Positions 15,424 through 24,915 of a stretch of DNA of 64,000 bases are shown here, piece after piece. Position 1 is the stretch's first letter. Each line of letters begins with the position of its first letter. The notes under the pieces were generated by a model. It was not told the DNA's origin. It was given only the letters and a program-made list of their open reading frames with translations, and did no database searches. Location of the stretch: NCBI GenBank assembly GCA_031549345.1, contig JAVBPY010000003.1, positions 62,001 to 126,000 on the forward strand. The letters are read 5' to 3'. Made by a program: the position numbers and the translations under genes. This DNA is from CASFRF01 sp031549345. Lineage in GTDB: Bacteria > Verrucomicrobiota > Lentisphaeria > Victivallales > Victivallaceae.

Positions 15424-17159
15424 GGATTTTCCGCCTCCTCCGTGCGGAATTTCCGCGGAATATCGGTTCCGTTCACGTCCAGCTCCATGTGGCGCTGCAA
15501 ATAGGGGATCGCCGTCCGCCGGAGTTTGCGCACCCGGAGAATTTCGGCAAGTTCGTGGTCGGCGATTTTCCAGTCGGCCTCTCCCCGTTGCCGGAGGATC
15601 AGGTAGTTGCGGAAATCCATGTTTGCCACACCGAGGGGGAAGTTTTTCTGCTCAAGCTCCGCATAATGGAGCGCCTCCGCCGGAAAGCCGAGCAGGAAGA
15701 GAATACGCGCCCGCAATCCCTGGTTGTGATCGATATTGACGACACCTGTTTCCGGTTGAATCCGCGATAAATAGTCCAACGCCGATGTGGGGTCCTGAAA
15801 ATCAAACAACGCGCAACGCGCCGCCGCGTATAAATTCCACGCGGTCGGCCGGGCCTCAATGGATTTATCCAGAGCTTCGCGCCAGGCTTCCAGGCGATTC
15901 GCCTGACGGTGAAGGAGCGCTTCGCGGAAATAGTAGCTCGAACAGGCGGATTGCGCCAGCATTACCGTGGAAACAAGCAGAAGCGCCGCCGCCGCGAAAA
16001 TCGCCACCTTGTTGCGCGGAAACATTTTTACGCGGCGGACGGAAATGGTTCCGCCCCATAAGATACCGAGCGAAAGCCAGAGTATCGGCCCCAGGGGCCA
16101 CGCACTGGCCGTTACGTCGAGCATCCCATGCCCGGCGATTGTGAGCGCGACAAACAGGATGTAGCCGGGTATGTAGTGCGGACGGCGGCAGAACAAACGC
16201 AGCGAGGAATACAACGCCAGTGCGCCCGTCAGTGCGAGGGCCAGCCCCGCGATGCCCCAGGCGTTCCAGAAAAAGAGCACCTCGTTGTGCGGATGGGGAT
16301 GGTGCGCCGCGGCAAAGGGAAGTAAATAATAGTCCGGCGCAATGTATCCGCCCAATGCACTGCCGACGCCGGCGGGGCCAACCCCCGCGAGGAAGTGATC
16401 CAGGCCCAGGCGGATGGACGCCGTCCAGAGGATCGGGCGCACGTCGAAGTGCATTCCGCGGATGGCCAGAATCAGCAGCCCGAAAAGGACCACCGCCGCG
16501 ATCAGGCAGATTGGGGACAACCAGCCTTTGCGCCGCGCCAGAAGCAGAAGAAGAAAAAGCGCTCCCGCCGCACACAACAAGGCGGCGACGGAAAAATGCA
16601 TTCCTCCAAGGGCGACCAGAAGAAGCGCCGCGCCGCCGCCAATGAAAAAGCCGATCCGCCTGCGGAGGATCACGCCAAGCGCGGGGAGCCCGATAAGCAT
16701 AAGCGTATTGCTCCAATTCCAGTTGCCCGAAAGACCGTAGGAAATCTGCCCGGAAGCGACTTCACGGATCGAAATCATGGCCGAAACAACGCCCACGCCG
16801 AAGAGCGCCAGCGGCAGCGTCCGCATGAACTCGCGGGCGTACACGGCCGCCAGGAGGAGGAGGAGGAGGCGCGCCGGGCCGAGCATCATCGACTCGAATC
16901 CGCCGTTGGCGTGCAAAAGCGAGGTGAACGCAATCAGTCCCAACACCCAGAACGGCCAGCGGTTTATTCCCGAGCAACGCCGGAAAAACGCAAGAGTCCG
17001 CTCAAAATCGAGCAAAAGAAAGACCAGCGCCAATCCGCCGGCACTGCCATTGGCCAGGAGCTGAAATTCATTCCAATAAGGAATCGGGGCGAACACACGC
17101 CCCCACGCCAAAGGAAATTGCAGCGCAATCGCAAAGTAAAGAAAAAAAGAAACCCACAT
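15420..17159 (-). CDS. O-antigen ligase-like polytopic protein with C-terminal TPR region
   Basis: A 579-residue protein with about 12 membrane helices in residues 1-410 and a soluble, TPR-like C-terminus (430-579). The large periplasmic loop has HPHPHNEVLFFWNAWG, the H-x-HN-x family signature of O-antigen ligase/Wzy_C proteins, which transfer or polymerise lipid-linked glycans. Ligase with TPR tail is a known architecture in several phyla, but ligase, polymerase and glycosyltransferase roles cannot be told apart here. The promoter at 17170-17197 would give a leader of only a few bases, so the message may be leaderless. It is translationally coupled to PBP2. Confidence 0.75.
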   Translation of the reverse strand: MWVSFFLYFAIALQFPLAWGRVFAPIPYWNEFQLLANGSAGGLALVFLLLDFERTLAFFRRCSGINRWPFWVLGLIAFTSLLHANGGFESMMLGPARLLLLLLAAVYAREFMRTLPLALFGVGVVSAMISIREVASGQISYGLSGNWNWSNTLMLIGLPALGVILRRRIGFFIGGGAALLLVALGGMHFSVAALLCAAGALFLLLLLARRKGWLSPICLIAAVVLFGLLILAIRGMHFDVRPILWTASIRLGLDHFLAGVGPAGVGSALGGYIAPDYYLLPFAAAHHPHPHNEVLFFWNAWGIAGLALALTGALALYSSLRLFCRRPHYIPGYILFVALTIAGHGMLDVTASAWPLGPILWLSLGILWGGTISVRRVKMFPRNKVAIFAAAALLLVSTVMLAQSACSSYYFREALLHRQANRLEAWREALDKSIEARPTAWNLYAAARCALFDFQDPTSALDYLSRIQPETGVVNIDHNQGLRARILFLLGFPAEALHYAELEQKNFPLGVANMDFRNYLILRQRGEADWKIADHELAEILRVRKLRRTAIPYLQRHMELDVNGTDIPRKFRTEEAENP

Positions 17160-17169
17160 AATACTTGTT

Positions 17170-17197
17170 ACTATACTCCATATTTCAAAAAAAACAA
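17170..17197 (-). promoter_or_regulatory. Promoter for the O-antigen ligase-like/PBP2 unit
   Basis: On the minus strand TTGTTT (17197-17192), 16 nt, TATAGT (17175-17170). The -10 box ends only 10 nt before the ATG at 17159, predicting a nearly leaderless message. Confidence 0.5.
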
Positions 17198-17222
17198 CGC
17201 CGCCATCCGCAAAAGAGAGATT

Positions 17223-18992
17223 CTATTCCGCAAGAATGAGTTTTTCCAGGCGTTCGACCGCATGTTCAAAGTATTTCAGCGCGTCACGGATCGGCGATGG
17301 AGAGGCGAGATCCACCCCCGCGTCGCGCATGATTTCCAAAACGTCCTTCGAACCGCCCGCCCGGAGAAAGCCGAGATAGTCTTCACGCAACTTCGCATCG
17401 CCGCCGAGCAGGTTTTCCGAAAGTTTAATCGCCGCCGCCATGCCCGTGGCGTATTTGTACACATAAAAATTGTAATGAAAATGGGGAATGCGCGCCCATT
17501 CCCCCGCAATGGCCGGATCGGCCTGAACCGCAGACCCGTGGTAGAGGGTGTTCAGCTCCAGGTATTCGGCGTCCAGCAAGTCGGCGGTCAGCGGCGTTTG
17601 TGCTTCGGCAAGCCGATGGATGCGCAGTTCGAATTCGGCGAACATCGTCTGCCGGTAAACGGTGCTGCGGATATCGTCCAGCAAATGACAAAGCAGGCGG
17701 ATCTGAAGCGTACGGTCCGCGGTGGCGCGCAAAAGATGTTCCGAAAGGAGAATTTCGTTCGTCGTGGAGGCGACCTCCGCCACAAAAATGCTGTAGTCCG
17801 CGTAATGGTACGCCTGGTGCGTGTTCGATGCGTACGAATGCAGCGAATGCCCCAGTTCGTGCGCCAACGTGAAAACATCGTTCAGGGTCCCGTTGTAGTT
17901 CAGCAGAAGGTAGGGAACCGAGTCGTAGCAGCCGCTGGAGTACGCCCCGGAACGTTTTCCTTTTCGTTCCGGCACGTCCACCCAGCGTTCGGAAAAAGCT
18001 TTTTCCAGGTTGTGGCAATATTCTTCGCCCAGGGGGGCGCAGGCGGCTTTGACCAGAGCAACGGCCTCTCCCCATTCATAGGTTTCGGCACTCTCCCGCG
18101 CAAGGGGAACAAAAAGATCGAACATATCCAGTTTTCTGAGGCCGAGGGCTTTCCGGCGAAGTTCCAGATACCGGTGCAAAGGAGCAAGATTTTCGCGCAC
18201 CGTTGCGATCAAATTCAAATACACCGATTCCGGGACGCAGTCGTCGAACAACGCGGCGTCCAGGCTTGTTTTGTAGTGCCGCGCACCGGCTTCGACGGCG
18301 TGGCGCTTCACCGCGCCGTCCAACGTGGCGGCGAAAGTGTTCCGGAGTTTATGGTACGCGCCGAACATCCCTTTGAACGCCCGGCGGCGAACCGCGCGCT
18401 CCGGGGATTCCAGGAACCGGCGGTAGGACCCATGCGTGAGCGGAACGCGGCGTCCGGCGGCGTTGAGGATTTTTCCAAAATCCAAATCCGCGTCGTTCAG
18501 GATCGAGAATGTTTTATCCGGCGCGGAAAGGACGTCGGAGAACAAGCCGAGGAGACGCTCTTCCGGTTCACTGAGGATGTGGGCCCTCTCGCGCAGGAGT
18601 TCCTCCAAACTCCGGCGGTAAAACGCCAGCTCGGGGGCGGCGAGAAAAGAGGCCATCCGTTCTTCCGGGATCGCCATAAGTTCCGGCTCGAACCAGGCGC
18701 TGATTTCAGAGAGGGCGGCGAACAAACTTTCCACGCGATTTTGCGCGGCGCGGTTGGCGTTGTCGGCGGTGTTTTCGTCGGAACGTAAATGGGCGTAAAC
18801 ATAAACTTTTTCGCCCACGCGCTCAAAAGCATCGAGCGTCTCGAGCGCGTCGCGGAGAATCGCGGCGTTTTCCGCAAGGCGGCCGCGAAACGCTCCAAAC
18901 GCTTCGGCCAAGGGGCGGATGCGTGCGAAATCGGCCTCCCAATCCTTGTGATCGTGGTACATCAACGTCAAATCCCAAGTCAAATCCCGCAT
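17223..18992 (-). CDS. pepF: Oligoendopeptidase F (M3B metallopeptidase)
   Basis: A 589-residue cytoplasmic zinc peptidase that cuts short peptides. The active site is HELGH (378-382) in FTLAHELGHSLHSY, with a downstream Glu zinc ligand in AEVASTTNE. The N-terminal half has the helical PepF fold, with LYVYAHLRSDENT-like YVYAHLRSDEN and the LSEPEERLLGLFSDVL block. The frame runs further upstream into the end of dinB, but the ATG at 18992 has GAGGGAGAG about 7 nt upstream and gives the family-typical start MRDLTWDLTLMY. It is the last gene of the seven-gene ffh run, 13 nt after dinB. Confidence 0.9.
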   Translation of the reverse strand: MRDLTWDLTLMYHDHKDWEADFARIRPLAEAFGAFRGRLAENAAILRDALETLDAFERVGEKVYVYAHLRSDENTADNANRAAQNRVESLFAALSEISAWFEPELMAIPEERMASFLAAPELAFYRRSLEELLRERAHILSEPEERLLGLFSDVLSAPDKTFSILNDADLDFGKILNAAGRRVPLTHGSYRRFLESPERAVRRRAFKGMFGAYHKLRNTFAATLDGAVKRHAVEAGARHYKTSLDAALFDDCVPESVYLNLIATVRENLAPLHRYLELRRKALGLRKLDMFDLFVPLARESAETYEWGEAVALVKAACAPLGEEYCHNLEKAFSERWVDVPERKGKRSGAYSSGCYDSVPYLLLNYNGTLNDVFTLAHELGHSLHSYASNTHQAYHYADYSIFVAEVASTTNEILLSEHLLRATADRTLQIRLLCHLLDDIRSTVYRQTMFAEFELRIHRLAEAQTPLTADLLDAEYLELNTLYHGSAVQADPAIAGEWARIPHFHYNFYVYKYATGMAAAIKLSENLLGGDAKLREDYLGFLRAGGSKDVLEIMRDAGVDLASPSPIRDALKYFEHAVERLEKLILAE

Positions 18993-19005
18993 GGTATTCT
19001 CTCCC

Positions 19006-20073
19006 TCAAAAGTCAAATTCAAGTTGTTCCACCGTCGCCGTGCCGGGCTCCGGAAAATTCGATACGGTAACACCGAGAAGCCGGACGGGGGTCCGGCCCG
19101 CTTCGGTCTTGCTCAGAAGCTCCACGGCGATGTCGCCGATTGCCGCACCGGACGCCTCCGGGAGCGGCAAGGAGCGCGAACGGCTCACCAGACGAAAATC
19201 CGCATAACGCACCTTCAGTGTAACGGTGCGCCCGGCGAGTTGTTGGCTTTCCAGCGCATTGCCCACTTTGCGCGCCAGCGTACGCACCCGGATGCGAATG
19301 TCGCGCGGCGCGGTCAAATCCGGCGTCAGGGTCGTTTCGCGGCCGACGGAACGCGTCGGCGCGTCCTTCTCCACCGGGCGCGGATCGATGCCCCGGACAA
19401 TATCGTAATAATATTTTCCCACTTTACCGAAAAGGGTCTCCAGATGTTCCGCCGAAAGGGCTTTCAACGCGCGTCCCGTGCGGATATTCATGCTGAAAAG
19501 CTTCTCCGCGCTGACTTTGCCGATGCCGTGAAAACGTTCGACGGGAAGGGCCTCCAGAAATTTTTCCGCCTCCTCCGGGCGGATGACCGTCAGCCCCGCG
19601 GGCTTTTTCATGCCGGAGGCGACCTTGGCGAGGAATTTATTGTACGACACACCCGCCGAGGCGGTGAGCCCGGTTTCCTCAAAAATCTCCCGCTGAATTT
19701 CCGACGCAAGGCGCGTCGCCGAAGGCGTTCCGCTCACATCCAGGTACGCTTCGTCCAGAGAAACAGGTTCGACAAGGGGGGTGTGCCGGAGAAAGATCCC
19801 CCGGATTTTTTCCGACTCCGCACGGTATTTGCGGAAATTCGTTTCCAGAAAAATACCCTTCGGGCAACGCCGCAGCGCCACTTTCATCGGCAGGGCCGAA
19901 TGCACGCCGCAGGCGCGCGCTTCGTATGAACACGTCGCAACCACGCCGTGCCGCCGCGGGTCGCCGCCGACAATCACGGGCTTGCCCCGCAGTTCCGGGC
20001 GGTCGCGCTGCTCCACCGAAGCGAAAAAGGCATCCATATCCAGGTGGATGATCTTTCGTTTCCCCACAATCAC
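19006..20073 (-). CDS. dinB: DNA polymerase IV (Y-family)
   Basis: A 355-residue translesion polymerase. Catalytic acidic motifs are DMDAFFASVEQ near residue 12-22 and SLDEAYLD near 104-111. The steric and fingers region YEARACGVHSALPM and the HhH motif ERFHGIGKVSAEKL are present, then the little-finger domain and a C-terminal QLEFDF, a classical sliding-clamp binding peptide. The GTG start overlaps the mlaD stop (GTGA). Its place in a membrane-lipid and protein-targeting operon is odd for an SOS-type enzyme. No LexA box was sought successfully because the gene has no promoter gap of its own. Confidence 0.92.
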   Translation of the reverse strand: MIVGKRKIIHLDMDAFFASVEQRDRPELRGKPVIVGGDPRRHGVVATCSYEARACGVHSALPMKVALRRCPKGIFLETNFRKYRAESEKIRGIFLRHTPLVEPVSLDEAYLDVSGTPSATRLASEIQREIFEETGLTASAGVSYNKFLAKVASGMKKPAGLTVIRPEEAEKFLEALPVERFHGIGKVSAEKLFSMNIRTGRALKALSAEHLETLFGKVGKYYYDIVRGIDPRPVEKDAPTRSVGRETTLTPDLTAPRDIRIRVRTLARKVGNALESQQLAGRTVTLKVRYADFRLVSRSRSLPLPEASGAAIGDIAVELLSKTEAGRTPVRLLGVTVSNFPEPGTATVEQLEFDF

Positions 20074-21074
20074 TCCATCCGCGGAGCTTTGCCGCGCAGA
20101 AGCGATCCGGGGTCGTCGCGCAAATACTGTGTAAGTTCCGTAATCGAACGCATCACCGTTTCCATCTGGACGACCACGCGTGTTATCTCGCTGCGCGAAG
20201 CGGCGATTCCCTCCGCCGCGCGCTGCACCGCCTGGACCGCCGTACGCACGTCGGCGCCGGTTTCCGGGAGGTTGACGGCCTGGAAATCGGTGCTCAACTG
20301 TTCCGTCAGCCGGCGGATCGACGCAAGGTTTTCGTCCGCCGCGCTTACGATCTTTTCCAGGCGTTCCTCGGTAAAAACCTGCGAAACGCCGGCGGTGGTG
20401 CGGTCAAGGTTGATCGCCATCTCTTCCATGTGGCGGATTGTGGACTTGATTTCCGGGTCGCCGATGATCCGCGCCACTTCGCCGATGGTGCGCGTAAGGC
20501 CGTCGGAAATTTCCTCGAAACGGATCCGCGCAATGCGATCCATGGAAAGCGCCAGCGAATTGAGGAGATCTTTGATCAGCGAACGGACCGCCGGAACATA
20601 CAGTGAATCCGAAGGCTGCGGTTCCGGCGCGGGGAGCAGACGCTCCTGCCGGTTGGGGTCGTAATAATCCAGCTCCACATACCGCAGTCCGGTAATGCCG
20701 GTGTATTCGATCCGACAGCGGAGCCCCGATTCGATTTCCCGCCGGATGAACGCCTGGAACGCCGCCTTGCGGGCGCCGCCCCCCCCGCGCTCCCCGCGCC
20801 GCGAGAAAACATCGAGCTTGATATTCATATCGATGAGCACAAGCTTATCGTCCAACTGCATCGTAATGCGCTTGACCGTTCCGATGGGAACACCCTTGTA
20901 TTTGACCGGCGCGCCGACCGAAAGCCCCTGCACCGATTCCGCGACCGCCGTATTCAACGACATTTGCGGCTCAAACCACGAACCGAGCCCCAATACCAGC
21001 AACAAACCGATGCCGAGCACCACCGCGCCAAGCAGCAAAAACCCGATACGGAACGTTTTTCCCGGTGATTTCAT
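20070..21074 (-). CDS. mlaD: MCE/MlaD-family lipid-binding membrane protein
   Basis: A 334-residue protein with one N-terminal membrane helix (residues 10-32), then an MCE domain (about 40-150) with VGAPVKYKGVPIGTVKRI, the hallmark strand-turn of the family, then a long helical tail (170-330) suited to oligomerisation. In Mla-type systems MlaD forms a hexamer that carries phospholipid between inner and outer membranes. A GERGGGGARK loop (about 115) is an unusual Gly-rich insert in the MCE domain. It overlaps mlaF upstream and dinB downstream by 4 nt. There is no mlaC or mlaB in the run, so the system is the compact E-F-D form seen in several non-proteobacterial phyla. Confidence 0.85.
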   Translation of the reverse strand: MKSPGKTFRIGFLLLGAVVLGIGLLLVLGLGSWFEPQMSLNTAVAESVQGLSVGAPVKYKGVPIGTVKRITMQLDDKLVLIDMNIKLDVFSRRGERGGGGARKAAFQAFIRREIESGLRCRIEYTGITGLRYVELDYYDPNRQERLLPAPEPQPSDSLYVPAVRSLIKDLLNSLALSMDRIARIRFEEISDGLTRTIGEVARIIGDPEIKSTIRHMEEMAINLDRTTAGVSQVFTEERLEKIVSAADENLASIRRLTEQLSTDFQAVNLPETGADVRTAVQAVQRAAEGIAASRSEITRVVVQMETVMRSITELTQYLRDDPGSLLRGKAPRME

Positions 21075-21850
21075 CCTTCACGCTCCTCCAGGCGCAGCCC
21101 GTCCCGCGAAAGGAACGTCCGCACCCATTCGTTGTTCGACTCTCCCAAAAGCGTATGCGGAACGCCTTCCGCTACAATTCCTTGCGTTTCCTTGTCCAGC
21201 ATAATCACACGGTCGCAGATGGTAAAAACGCTGTCCAGCTCGTGCGTTACAACCACCACGGTCGTACCGAATTCGTTGCGCAGTTTGAGGATCAGGCGAT
21301 CCAGCCCCGCCGAGGTGATCGGGTCCAACCCCGCCGACGGCTCGTCGAAAAACAGCAGCGTCGGCTCCAGCGCCAACGCGCGGGCGAGCCCCACGCGCTT
21401 CTTCATTCCCCCGGAAAGTTCCGAAGGCATGTAGTCGCCGTATCCTGAAAGATCGACCAAGGCAAGTTTTTCCTCCACCTTCGCTTTGCGTTCTTGTTCA
21501 TCCAGCGCGCTGTACTCCTCCAGCGGGAGGGCCACGTTCTCCGCAACGCTCATGGAGCCGAAAAGCGCCCCCCCCTGGTAGGTTACGCCGAAGCGGCGCA
21601 TCAGCGCTCTTTTCCTCTCTTCATCGGTCGAAGTCATGGATTCCCCGAATACGCGGATGTCCCCCGCGAACGGGGGATACAATCCGACGATGTGTTTAAG
21701 AAGGGTGCTTTTTCCGCACCCGGAACCACCGAGGATGCCGAAAATTTCTCCCTCATGCACCTGGAAATTCAGGTTTTTCAGGATTGTACGTTTCTCATAG
21801 CCAATGCTCAGGCCGGAAACTTCGATAATCGGCGTTTTGTTGTTTTGCAT
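21071..21850 (-). CDS. mlaF: MlaF-type ABC transporter ATPase
   Basis: A 259-residue ATPase for the MlaE permease. Walker A is GGSGCGKST (41-49), the signature is LSGGMKKRVGLARA and Walker B is LLFFDEPSAGLDP. The GGMKKR form of the signature is typical of MlaF/Ttg2A. The switch His follows in VVVTHELDS. It starts 4 nt after the mlaE stop and overlaps mlaD by 4 nt, so stoichiometric co-expression is likely. Confidence 0.9.
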   Translation of the reverse strand: MQNNKTPIIEVSGLSIGYEKRTILKNLNFQVHEGEIFGILGGSGCGKSTLLKHIVGLYPPFAGDIRVFGESMTSTDEERKRALMRRFGVTYQGGALFGSMSVAENVALPLEEYSALDEQERKAKVEEKLALVDLSGYGDYMPSELSGGMKKRVGLARALALEPTLLFFDEPSAGLDPITSAGLDRLILKLRNEFGTTVVVVTHELDSVFTICDRVIMLDKETQGIVAEGVPHTLLGESNNEWVRTFLSRDGLRLEEREG

Positions 21851-21854
21851 CGTT

Positions 21855-22592
21855 TTAATACCCGAATGGCCAGTAGACTACGGAAATGATCGCATCGGCG
21901 ATTATCACCAGAAAAATGGAAGAAATCACCGCGTCCGTCGCGCCGCGTCCCACTCCCTGCGCGTCGCGCGTCGCGCGGAACCCGCAAAAACAACCCGCGA
22001 GAGCAATCAGCACTGCGAAGACCACGCTCTTGATCGTCCCCAGGAAAAATGTCATGGGGGAAAGTACCTCCACCGTCCGCAGGTAGTACGCCGTAATCGG
22101 AATTTCCAGCATCCCCACCCCCACGGTCATCCCCCCCAGAAGACCGGCCACATCGCCGAAAATCGTCAGGAGCGGCATGGCGACGGCCAACGCCAACAAC
22201 TTGGGCAGCACAAGGAAACGCTCCACATCGATGCCGAGGGTGGCCAGCGCTTCGACCTCTTCATCGACCTTCATCGTCCCGATTTCGGCGGCGAAAGCGG
22301 AGCCCGCCCGGCCCGTTTCAACCATGGCGACCATCAGGGGACCGAGTTCCTTCAGAAGCGCGAACCCGACCAAATCCGCAACAAAAATTTCCGTCCCGAA
22401 CTTTCGCATCTGAATCGCCGCCTGGAAACCGAGAACCACCCCCATGAGGTAGCAGAGCAACAACACGATGCCCAGCGATTTCCCGCCGCACAAATCCAGG
22501 TAATACCAGACATCCCGCCAGCGGAAGCGCCTCCAGGAACCAAACAAGGAAAGCGCCACTGCACCCAGGAAGGCAATGGCATCGCGTCCCAT
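21855..22592 (-). CDS. mlaE: MlaE-type ABC transporter permease
   Basis: A 245-residue inner-membrane permease with about five to six helices. The family core LLKELGPLMVAMVETGRAGSAFAAEIGTMKVDEEVEAL is present (seen as LKELGPLMVAM, GRAGSAFAAEIG and VDEEVEALATLGID in order), as is the coupling region. The ATG at 22592 lies 5 nt after the stop of the preceding gene. An upstream in-frame start at 22664 would overlap that gene by 67 nt and is less likely. It works with mlaF and mlaD next to it. Confidence 0.87.
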   Translation of the reverse strand: MGRDAIAFLGAVALSLFGSWRRFRWRDVWYYLDLCGGKSLGIVLLLCYLMGVVLGFQAAIQMRKFGTEIFVADLVGFALLKELGPLMVAMVETGRAGSAFAAEIGTMKVDEEVEALATLGIDVERFLVLPKLLALAVAMPLLTIFGDVAGLLGGMTVGVGMLEIPITAYYLRTVEVLSPMTFFLGTIKSVVFAVLIALAGCFCGFRATRDAQGVGRGATDAVISSIFLVIIADAIISVVYWPFGY

Positions 22593-22597
22593 ATTCG

Positions 22598-23395
22598 TCA
22601 GAACCGCGCCCGCACTCGCTGCGGCTTTGCGGCTTTGGGCTCTTCCAGGAAGAGTCCGTACCACTCGTCGCCCAGTGCGGCATTGGAGAATTGTTTTGTC
22701 CGGCCGTTGGCCAAATGGCCGTAATTTTCAACGATGACCGGGTTGTCCGTCTTCTTCTTGGCTTCAACCAAAAGGGCGCGGGCTTCCTCTTCCTTGTTCG
22801 CATGGAGGAGAATCCACGCGTAGGCGCTGTAAGGAAGCACCGCGGCCTGTCCCTTGAGTTTGCGGCAGCTTTTATGGAAAAATTTGCCGATATCCGGATG
22901 GTTCGTCTGGTGCATCCGCGCAAGTTTCACGGCAATGGAGCGCGGTTCCAGGAACATGCAGTTCGGCAGGAGTTCATCGACCTTGTCGAAGTCACGGAGC
23001 TGGAAATGGAGCATCATTTTGGAGGTGTCGATCTGCTTTTTCAGCATGAGGTTCCAGCGGTAGAAAGGTTCCATGGATTTGAACTCCAACAGCATCTTGC
23101 GCACGGCTTCGCGCTGCACATCCTCCAACTGCTGCTGCGCCTGCTTCATATTGCCCGAGGGGCGCTGCTGAAATTGCTGCACCATGCGGTTGAGTTTGCG
23201 CGTCATCTCTTCCTGAATCAGCGCCATCCGGCGCTGCATTGCGCCGATTTTCCGCCGGACCCAGAGGCCGACGGCCAGCTGGCCGGCAAACATAAACGCC
23301 AGCGCAATCACAAACGCCCAAGGCGTCCCCAGCGGCCCGCGAAGAAGCGAAAAGAGGATCGCTCCGCTGGTAACCATGACAACAATCGTCAGCAT
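22598..23395 (-). CDS. Unknown membrane protein with coiled coil and helical-repeat domain
   Basis: A 265-residue protein not recognised as a named family. Two hydrophobic helices (residues 3-20 and 25-45) form a hairpin at the N-terminus. A Gln/Lys-rich coiled-coil-like segment follows (50-100: RRMALIQEEMTRKLNRM, QQAQQQLEDVQ-like), then a helical, TPR-like region (110-240). It sits 12 nt after ffh and 5 nt before mlaE in the same transcription unit, so it is probably a cytoplasmic-facing membrane protein made with the secretion and lipid transport genes. No catalytic motif is visible. Confidence 0.7.
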   Translation of the reverse strand: MLTIVVMVTSGAILFSLLRGPLGTPWAFVIALAFMFAGQLAVGLWVRRKIGAMQRRMALIQEEMTRKLNRMVQQFQQRPSGNMKQAQQQLEDVQREAVRKMLLEFKSMEPFYRWNLMLKKQIDTSKMMLHFQLRDFDKVDELLPNCMFLEPRSIAVKLARMHQTNHPDIGKFFHKSCRKLKGQAAVLPYSAYAWILLHANKEEEARALLVEAKKKTDNPVIVENYGHLANGRTKQFSNAALGDEWYGLFLEEPKAAKPQRVRARF

Positions 23396-23407
23396 TCGGA
23401 AGGCTCC

Positions 23408-24871
23408 TTATTTCTTTTTCTTGCGTTGTTTCTGGCGTTCCTTCTTCTGAAGTTTCGCGAGGCGCTTTTTGTGGTCCTGCTCTTTTTTGGACGCCGGCGC
23501 GGGAGCGCCGCCGAAAAGACCGCCGCCCATGCCGGGCGCGCCGAGGGAGGGATCGCCCATGCCGCCGCCGGCCATCATGCGGCCGAGGGGTCCGCCGGGC
23601 CGCATCATTTTCCGCATCCCTTCAAACTGTTTGACCATGGCGTTCACCTGTTCCAGGGGTACGCCGGAACCGCGCGCGATACGCTTGCGGCGCGAAGGAT
23701 CGATCAGTTCCGGGCGGGAGCGTTCCATGGGAGTCATGGAAAGGATGATCGCCTCCGTCCGTGCGAACTGACGGGTATCCAGCGAGGACATCGCGTCGGC
23801 GATCTGCCGGCCGCCCGGCAGAAACTTGAGGATTGTTTCCAGGCCGCCGAGGCGCTTGATCTGGCGGAGCTGGCCGAGAAAGTCGTTGTAATCGAACTGG
23901 TTTTTGCGGAGCTTTTCCTGAAGCTTTTTCGCCTCTTCCTCATCGATATCGCGCGCGGCGCGCTCGACCAGGGAAACGACGTCCCCCATTCCGAGGATGC
24001 GTCCGGCCATGCGTTCCGGGAAAAAGGTTTCCAATCCATCGAGCTTTTCCCCCGTGCCGACAAACTTGACCGGGCACCCCGTTACCTTGCGGATAGAGAG
24101 CGCCGCGCCGCCGCGGGCGTCGCCGTCGAGCTTGGTCAGGATCAGTCCGGAGAGCTGGAGCGCGCGGTGGAAGTGGTCCGCGACGGACACCGCCTCCTGC
24201 CCCAACGCCGCGTCGGCCACGAGGAGAATTTCGTCGGCGCACACCGCCTGGCGGATGCGCACGAGTTCCTGCACCATTGTTTCATCGATCTGGAGGCGTC
24301 CTGCGGTGTCGATGATGACCGCATCGAGCTTTTGCGCCGCCGCCTGCGCCACGGCGTTCGCGGCGATGGCCGGGACATTGATGCTGGTGCGTTCGGCATA
24401 AACCGGGACGCCGACCTCGCGCCCGAGGACTTCGAGCTGGTCGATCGCGGCGGGGCGGTACACGTCGCCCGCGACGAGGAGCACTTGTTTTTTCTCCGCC
24501 TTGAGGAGGCGGGCGAGTTTTCCCGCCGTGGTGGTTTTTCCCGATCCGTGCAAGCCCACCAGCATGATGACGGTGGGTTTGCGTTCGAATTTGATTTCCG
24601 CCGCGTCGCCGCCGAGGAACTCCACGAGTTTATCGTGTACGATCTTGATGACCTGCTGCCCGGGCGTTACGCTTTTAAGGACGTCCTGGCCGAGGCAATC
24701 GGCCTTGACCGATTCCACAAACGACGTCGCCACTTCAATGTTTACGTCCGCTTCGAGCAACGCGAGGCGGATCTCCCGCATCGCATCGGCCACGTTCGAT
24801 TCGCTGAGACGGCTCAGGCCGCGCAGATTGCGGAAAACGCCGTGCAGCTTGTCGCTGAGTGATTCAAACAT
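23408..24871 (-). CDS. ffh: Signal recognition particle GTPase Ffh
   Basis: A 487-residue SRP54 homologue that binds signal sequences and 4.5S RNA and delivers ribosomes to FtsY. The N domain (1-90) is followed by the G domain with P-loop GLHGSGKTTT (106-115), DTAGR, and TKLDGDARGG. The M domain contains SRRKRIARGSG, the RNA-binding helix-turn-helix. The C-terminus is a Gly/Met-rich linker and a very basic KKERQKQRKKKK tail. It is the first gene of the seven-gene run and has a promoter at 24916-24944. Matching 4.5S RNA was not identified with confidence in this window. Confidence 0.96.
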   Translation of the reverse strand: MFESLSDKLHGVFRNLRGLSRLSESNVADAMREIRLALLEADVNIEVATSFVESVKADCLGQDVLKSVTPGQQVIKIVHDKLVEFLGGDAAEIKFERKPTVIMLVGLHGSGKTTTAGKLARLLKAEKKQVLLVAGDVYRPAAIDQLEVLGREVGVPVYAERTSINVPAIAANAVAQAAAQKLDAVIIDTAGRLQIDETMVQELVRIRQAVCADEILLVADAALGQEAVSVADHFHRALQLSGLILTKLDGDARGGAALSIRKVTGCPVKFVGTGEKLDGLETFFPERMAGRILGMGDVVSLVERAARDIDEEEAKKLQEKLRKNQFDYNDFLGQLRQIKRLGGLETILKFLPGGRQIADAMSSLDTRQFARTEAIILSMTPMERSRPELIDPSRRKRIARGSGVPLEQVNAMVKQFEGMRKMMRPGGPLGRMMAGGGMGDPSLGAPGMGGGLFGGAPAPASKKEQDHKKRLAKLQKKERQKQRKKKK

Positions 24872-24915
24872 AATTTACCTTATTCATTATATATTCCTTA
24901 TAAAAATCACCCGGT

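Noticed and set aside
16395..18788. A 797-codon plus-strand open frame across the O-antigen ligase-like and pepF genes
   Set aside because: It crosses two intact minus-strand genes and an intergenic promoter, and is low-complexity and Arg/Gln-rich, so it is a shadow frame.
22691..24862. A 723-codon plus-strand open frame antisense to ffh and its neighbour
   Set aside because: ffh carries all SRP54 motifs; the antisense frame lacks a start signal and recognisable domains.
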